A stretch of DNA of 61,443 nucleotides, from NCBI GenBank assembly GCA_021780375.1, contig JAJXYT010000014.1, forward strand, positions 1 through 61,443. The letters run 5' to 3'. Source of the DNA: a bacterium. Lineage in GTDB: Bacteria > Verrucomicrobiota > Verrucomicrobiia > Limisphaerales > UBA11358. Both the position numbers and the translations under genes were made by a program. The notes below the pieces were generated by a model, which did no database searches, was not told where the DNA came from, and was given only the letters and a program-made list of their open reading frames with translations. Position 1 is the first letter of the stretch; every line of letters starts with the position of its first letter. This document shows positions 59,786 to 61,443 of the stretch, piece by piece.

Positions 59786-60541
59786 ATGGCTGTGATTGGC
59801 CGGTTTCAGAAGGGTAAGGAAGTATTTTACGCCAAAGTCGTGGACGGCGAGTTGTTTCGGCTGCGCGGCGACGTCTTTGGCGCGCCGTCGTTCGACCGCA
59901 AGCCGACCGCCCGGAAGGGTGTCAAAACGCTGGTGCCGGTCGTGCCGTCCAAAGTTATCGCCGTCGGGCTTAATTACCTCGAGCACGCGCGCGAGACGGG
60001 CAAGCCGCTGCCGCGCCTGCCGTTGTTCTGGCTCAAGGCCACCACGTCGTTGCTTCCCGACGGCGGGAAGATTGAGATTCCCTTTCCGCATCATCGCACG
60101 GATTACGAGGCGGAACTGGCCATCATCATCGGCCGCAAAATCCGCAATGTCCCGTCAACGGCGGCGGCGCGCTACATTTTTGGTTACACCACGGCGCAAG
60201 ACATCAGTGACCGCACGATTCAAAACGCCGAGAGCCAGTGGACGCGCTGCAAATCGTTCGACACCTTCACGCCCCTGGGGCCGTTCGTCGAAACCAAGCT
60301 GGATCCCGGCGACCTGACCATTCAGCTTTTCCAGAACGGCCATCTGCGCCAGAACTCGAACACCAGCCAGCTCATCTTCAACCCCGCCGACCTCGTCAGC
60401 TTCATCTCCACGAACCTGACGTTGCTGCCCGGCGACGTGATTCTGACGGGGACGCCCAGCGGCATCGGGCCGATTCAAAGCGGCGACCGGTTGGAAGTGC
60501 GGATCCAGGGGTTGGCGCCACTGGTGAACCAGGTAAAATAA
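59786..60541 (+). CDS. Fumarylacetoacetate hydrolase-family protein
   Basis: The 251-residue protein has the FAH fold: KVIAVGLNYLEHARETGKPL, PLFWLKATTSLLPDGG, HRTDYEAELAIIIGRKIRNV with the metal-binding Glu pair (YEAELA), FGYTTAQDISDRTIQNAESQ, WTRCKSFDTFTPLGPFVETK and LLPGDVILTGTPSGIGPIQS-GDRLEV. Family members act on C-C bonds of oxo acids (hydrolases, decarboxylases, isomerases such as HpaG) with Mg2+ or Mn2+. The substrate is not readable. Its leader is occupied by an inverted heptamer array. Confidence 0.9.
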   Translation: MAVIGRFQKGKEVFYAKVVDGELFRLRGDVFGAPSFDRKPTARKGVKTLVPVVPSKVIAVGLNYLEHARETGKPLPRLPLFWLKATTSLLPDGGKIEIPFPHHRTDYEAELAIIIGRKIRNVPSTAAARYIFGYTTAQDISDRTIQNAESQWTRCKSFDTFTPLGPFVETKLDPGDLTIQLFQNGHLRQNSNTSQLIFNPADLVSFISTNLTLLPGDVILTGTPSGIGPIQSGDRLEVRIQGLAPLVNQVK

Positions 60542-60612
60542 TTTCACCACGGAGGCGCAAGCGGCAGTGCAAAAATCTTTACTTATCTTCTTTGTCTTGT
60601 TAAGATCATTGC

Positions 60613-61443
60613 ATGAAGCGAGCTGAAGCTTCGGAAACCCCGGTTCCAAACTTTTGCGGAATTTTGTTTGATGCGAAGGTTCTTTCCCACAAGTTCCCCG
60701 TGCAGGTTGGAATTTTACAACTGCTGTCGCTACTGTTGCTGACAACGGCACCCGGTGTGGTGCAAGCCCAATCCGCGACCAGTTTCATTTACACGACCAA
60801 TAACGGCGCGATTACCATCACGGGTTACACCGGTTCGGGCGGCGCGGTGGCCATCCCCAGTACGATCACTGGCCTGCCGGTCACCGGCATCGGGGACTCT
60901 GCTTTCCAATATGCCCCAGGCATTACCAGCATCCTGATCCCCGACAGTGTCACCAACATCGGGAGCCTGGCCTTTTATCAATGCACCAATTTGATCGGCG
61001 TCTCGGTTGGTTGGAGAGTCGCCAATATTGGGGACTACGCTTTCGAATCCTGTTACAGCCTGGGCAACATCTTTTTCTATGGTAATCCACCCAATGCCGG
61101 TGTGGATGTTTTCTCCGGTGACACCAATCTGACCGTCTATTATTTGTCCGGGCAGGCTTGGGGTTCAACCTTTGGCGGGTTTCCGACTTCGTCCTTTGCA
61201 TTCAGTGTCGCAGGCAATTCCGTTACTGGATACACGGGTTCAAGCAAACTGATCTTTATTCCAGAGACGATTCATTACTATCCGGTAACCAGCATCGGGG
61301 GCAGTGCGTTCAGAGGTACGGGTATAACCAACGTTATTATCCCGGACAGCATTACCAACATCGGGGGCACGGCATTCTTTAGGTGTGTGGGACTGAGAAG
61401 TTTCAGAATCCCGGATAGCGTCGCTAGCATTGGAAACGGTGCG
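60613..61443 (+). CDS. Secreted leucine-rich (LRR_5/BspA-like) repeat protein, cut by the window end
   Basis: An open frame of 277 codons runs to the edge without a stop. An N-terminal hydrophobic segment (VGILQLLSLLLLTTAPGVVQ, cleavage near AQA) follows about 32 polar residues, so the true start may be downstream. Repeats of the BspA type follow: AIPSTITGLPVTGIGDSAFQ, SILIPDSVTNIGSLAFYQC, VANIGDYAFESCYSLGNIFF, NVIIPDSITNIGGTAFFRC and FRIPDSVASIGNGA. Such proteins are often surface adhesins. GNPPNAGVDVFSG and YYLSGQAWGSTFGG-FPTS are the usual break between repeat blocks. The C-terminus is outside the window. Confidence 0.8.
   Translation, partial: MKRAEASETPVPNFCGILFDAKVLSHKFPVQVGILQLLSLLLLTTAPGVVQAQSATSFIYTTNNGAITITGYTGSGGAVAIPSTITGLPVTGIGDSAFQYAPGITSILIPDSVTNIGSLAFYQCTNLIGVSVGWRVANIGDYAFESCYSLGNIFFYGNPPNAGVDVFSGDTNLTVYYLSGQAWGSTFGGFPTSSFAFSVAGNSVTGYTGSSKLIFIPETIHYYPVTSIGGSAFRGTGITNVIIPDSITNIGGTAFFRCVGLRSFRIPDSVASIGNGA

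Overview
The window looks like a chromosomal segment of a Verrucomicrobiota bacterium, most plausibly the Pedosphaera/Limisphaerales side (subdivision 3). This is inferred from gene content read by eye, not from a search. Pointers are a Minf_1886-family protein, PEP-CTERM proteins, a eukaryote-type HisA, EboE, a VanZ/LamG fusion, many secreted beta-helix/LRR/immunoglobulin-like proteins, a squalene-hopene cyclase, and GC-rich DNA peppered with short AT-richer repeats.

Layout. 1-3 kb: minus-strand UbiA-type prenyltransferase (cut by the edge), secreted zinc metalloprotease and EboE. 3-6 kb: coiled-coil membrane protein, small lipoprotein, 5-formyl-THF cyclo-ligase and RarA. 6-7.3 kb: decayed block with IS66 and PAS-protein relics. 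7.3-18 kb: alaS, GNAT, a frameshifted receiver relic, GTP-PEPCK, a P1B-4 metal ATPase, a haem-binding protein, an esterase and a small conserved WWF-motif protein. 17.8-23 kb (minus): PilT-type ATPase, panB, heptose-7-phosphate kinase, an outer-membrane barrel and thiG. 22.8-23.7 kb: two head-to-head gene relics. 23.9-27.4 kb: HisA-like, DUF6370, Uma2, then rpsP-khpA-trmD-rplS without rimM. 27.5-32.5 kb: PAS protein, GH5 hydrolase and a pyruvate dehydrogenase operon (E1alpha-E1beta-E2). 32.7-36.3 kb: a two-gene multi-step phosphorelay without output domain. 36.4-41.4 kb (minus): a DapF homologue with both catalytic cysteines replaced by serine, a two-helix membrane protein, pyrK-pyrD and VanZ-LamG. 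41.7-44.6 kb: three secreted proteins in a row. 44.8-52.9 kb: DUF6159, an orphan DNA methyltransferase, ACT-malic enzyme, an AI-2E-type transporter, squalene-hopene cyclase, a papain-like protease and HU. 53-61.4 kb: hisS, M16 peptidase, PEP-CTERM protein, Minf_1886, a small TM protein, a FAH-family protein and an LRR_5 protein running off the end.

Most genes are ordinary housekeeping (translation, pyrimidine, coenzyme and envelope synthesis, central carbon metabolism). The most distinctive signal is non-genic. At least ten places carry tandem heptanucleotides, often as two inverted arms around a spacer and sometimes joined to a GTAGC...GTGA hairpin. They sit in leaders and junctions, and they also sit inside genes. 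A 28-bp four-unit array encodes the core of the signal peptide in each of three adjacent genes, a four-unit array plus two hairpin arms is inserted in frame in pyrK, and a related array lies in the M16 peptidase. An unrelated 17-bp inverted repeat is inserted in frame in hisS. Three heptamers equal seven codons, which may explain why coding DNA tolerates them. The second strong signal is the Ser/Ser DapF homologue.
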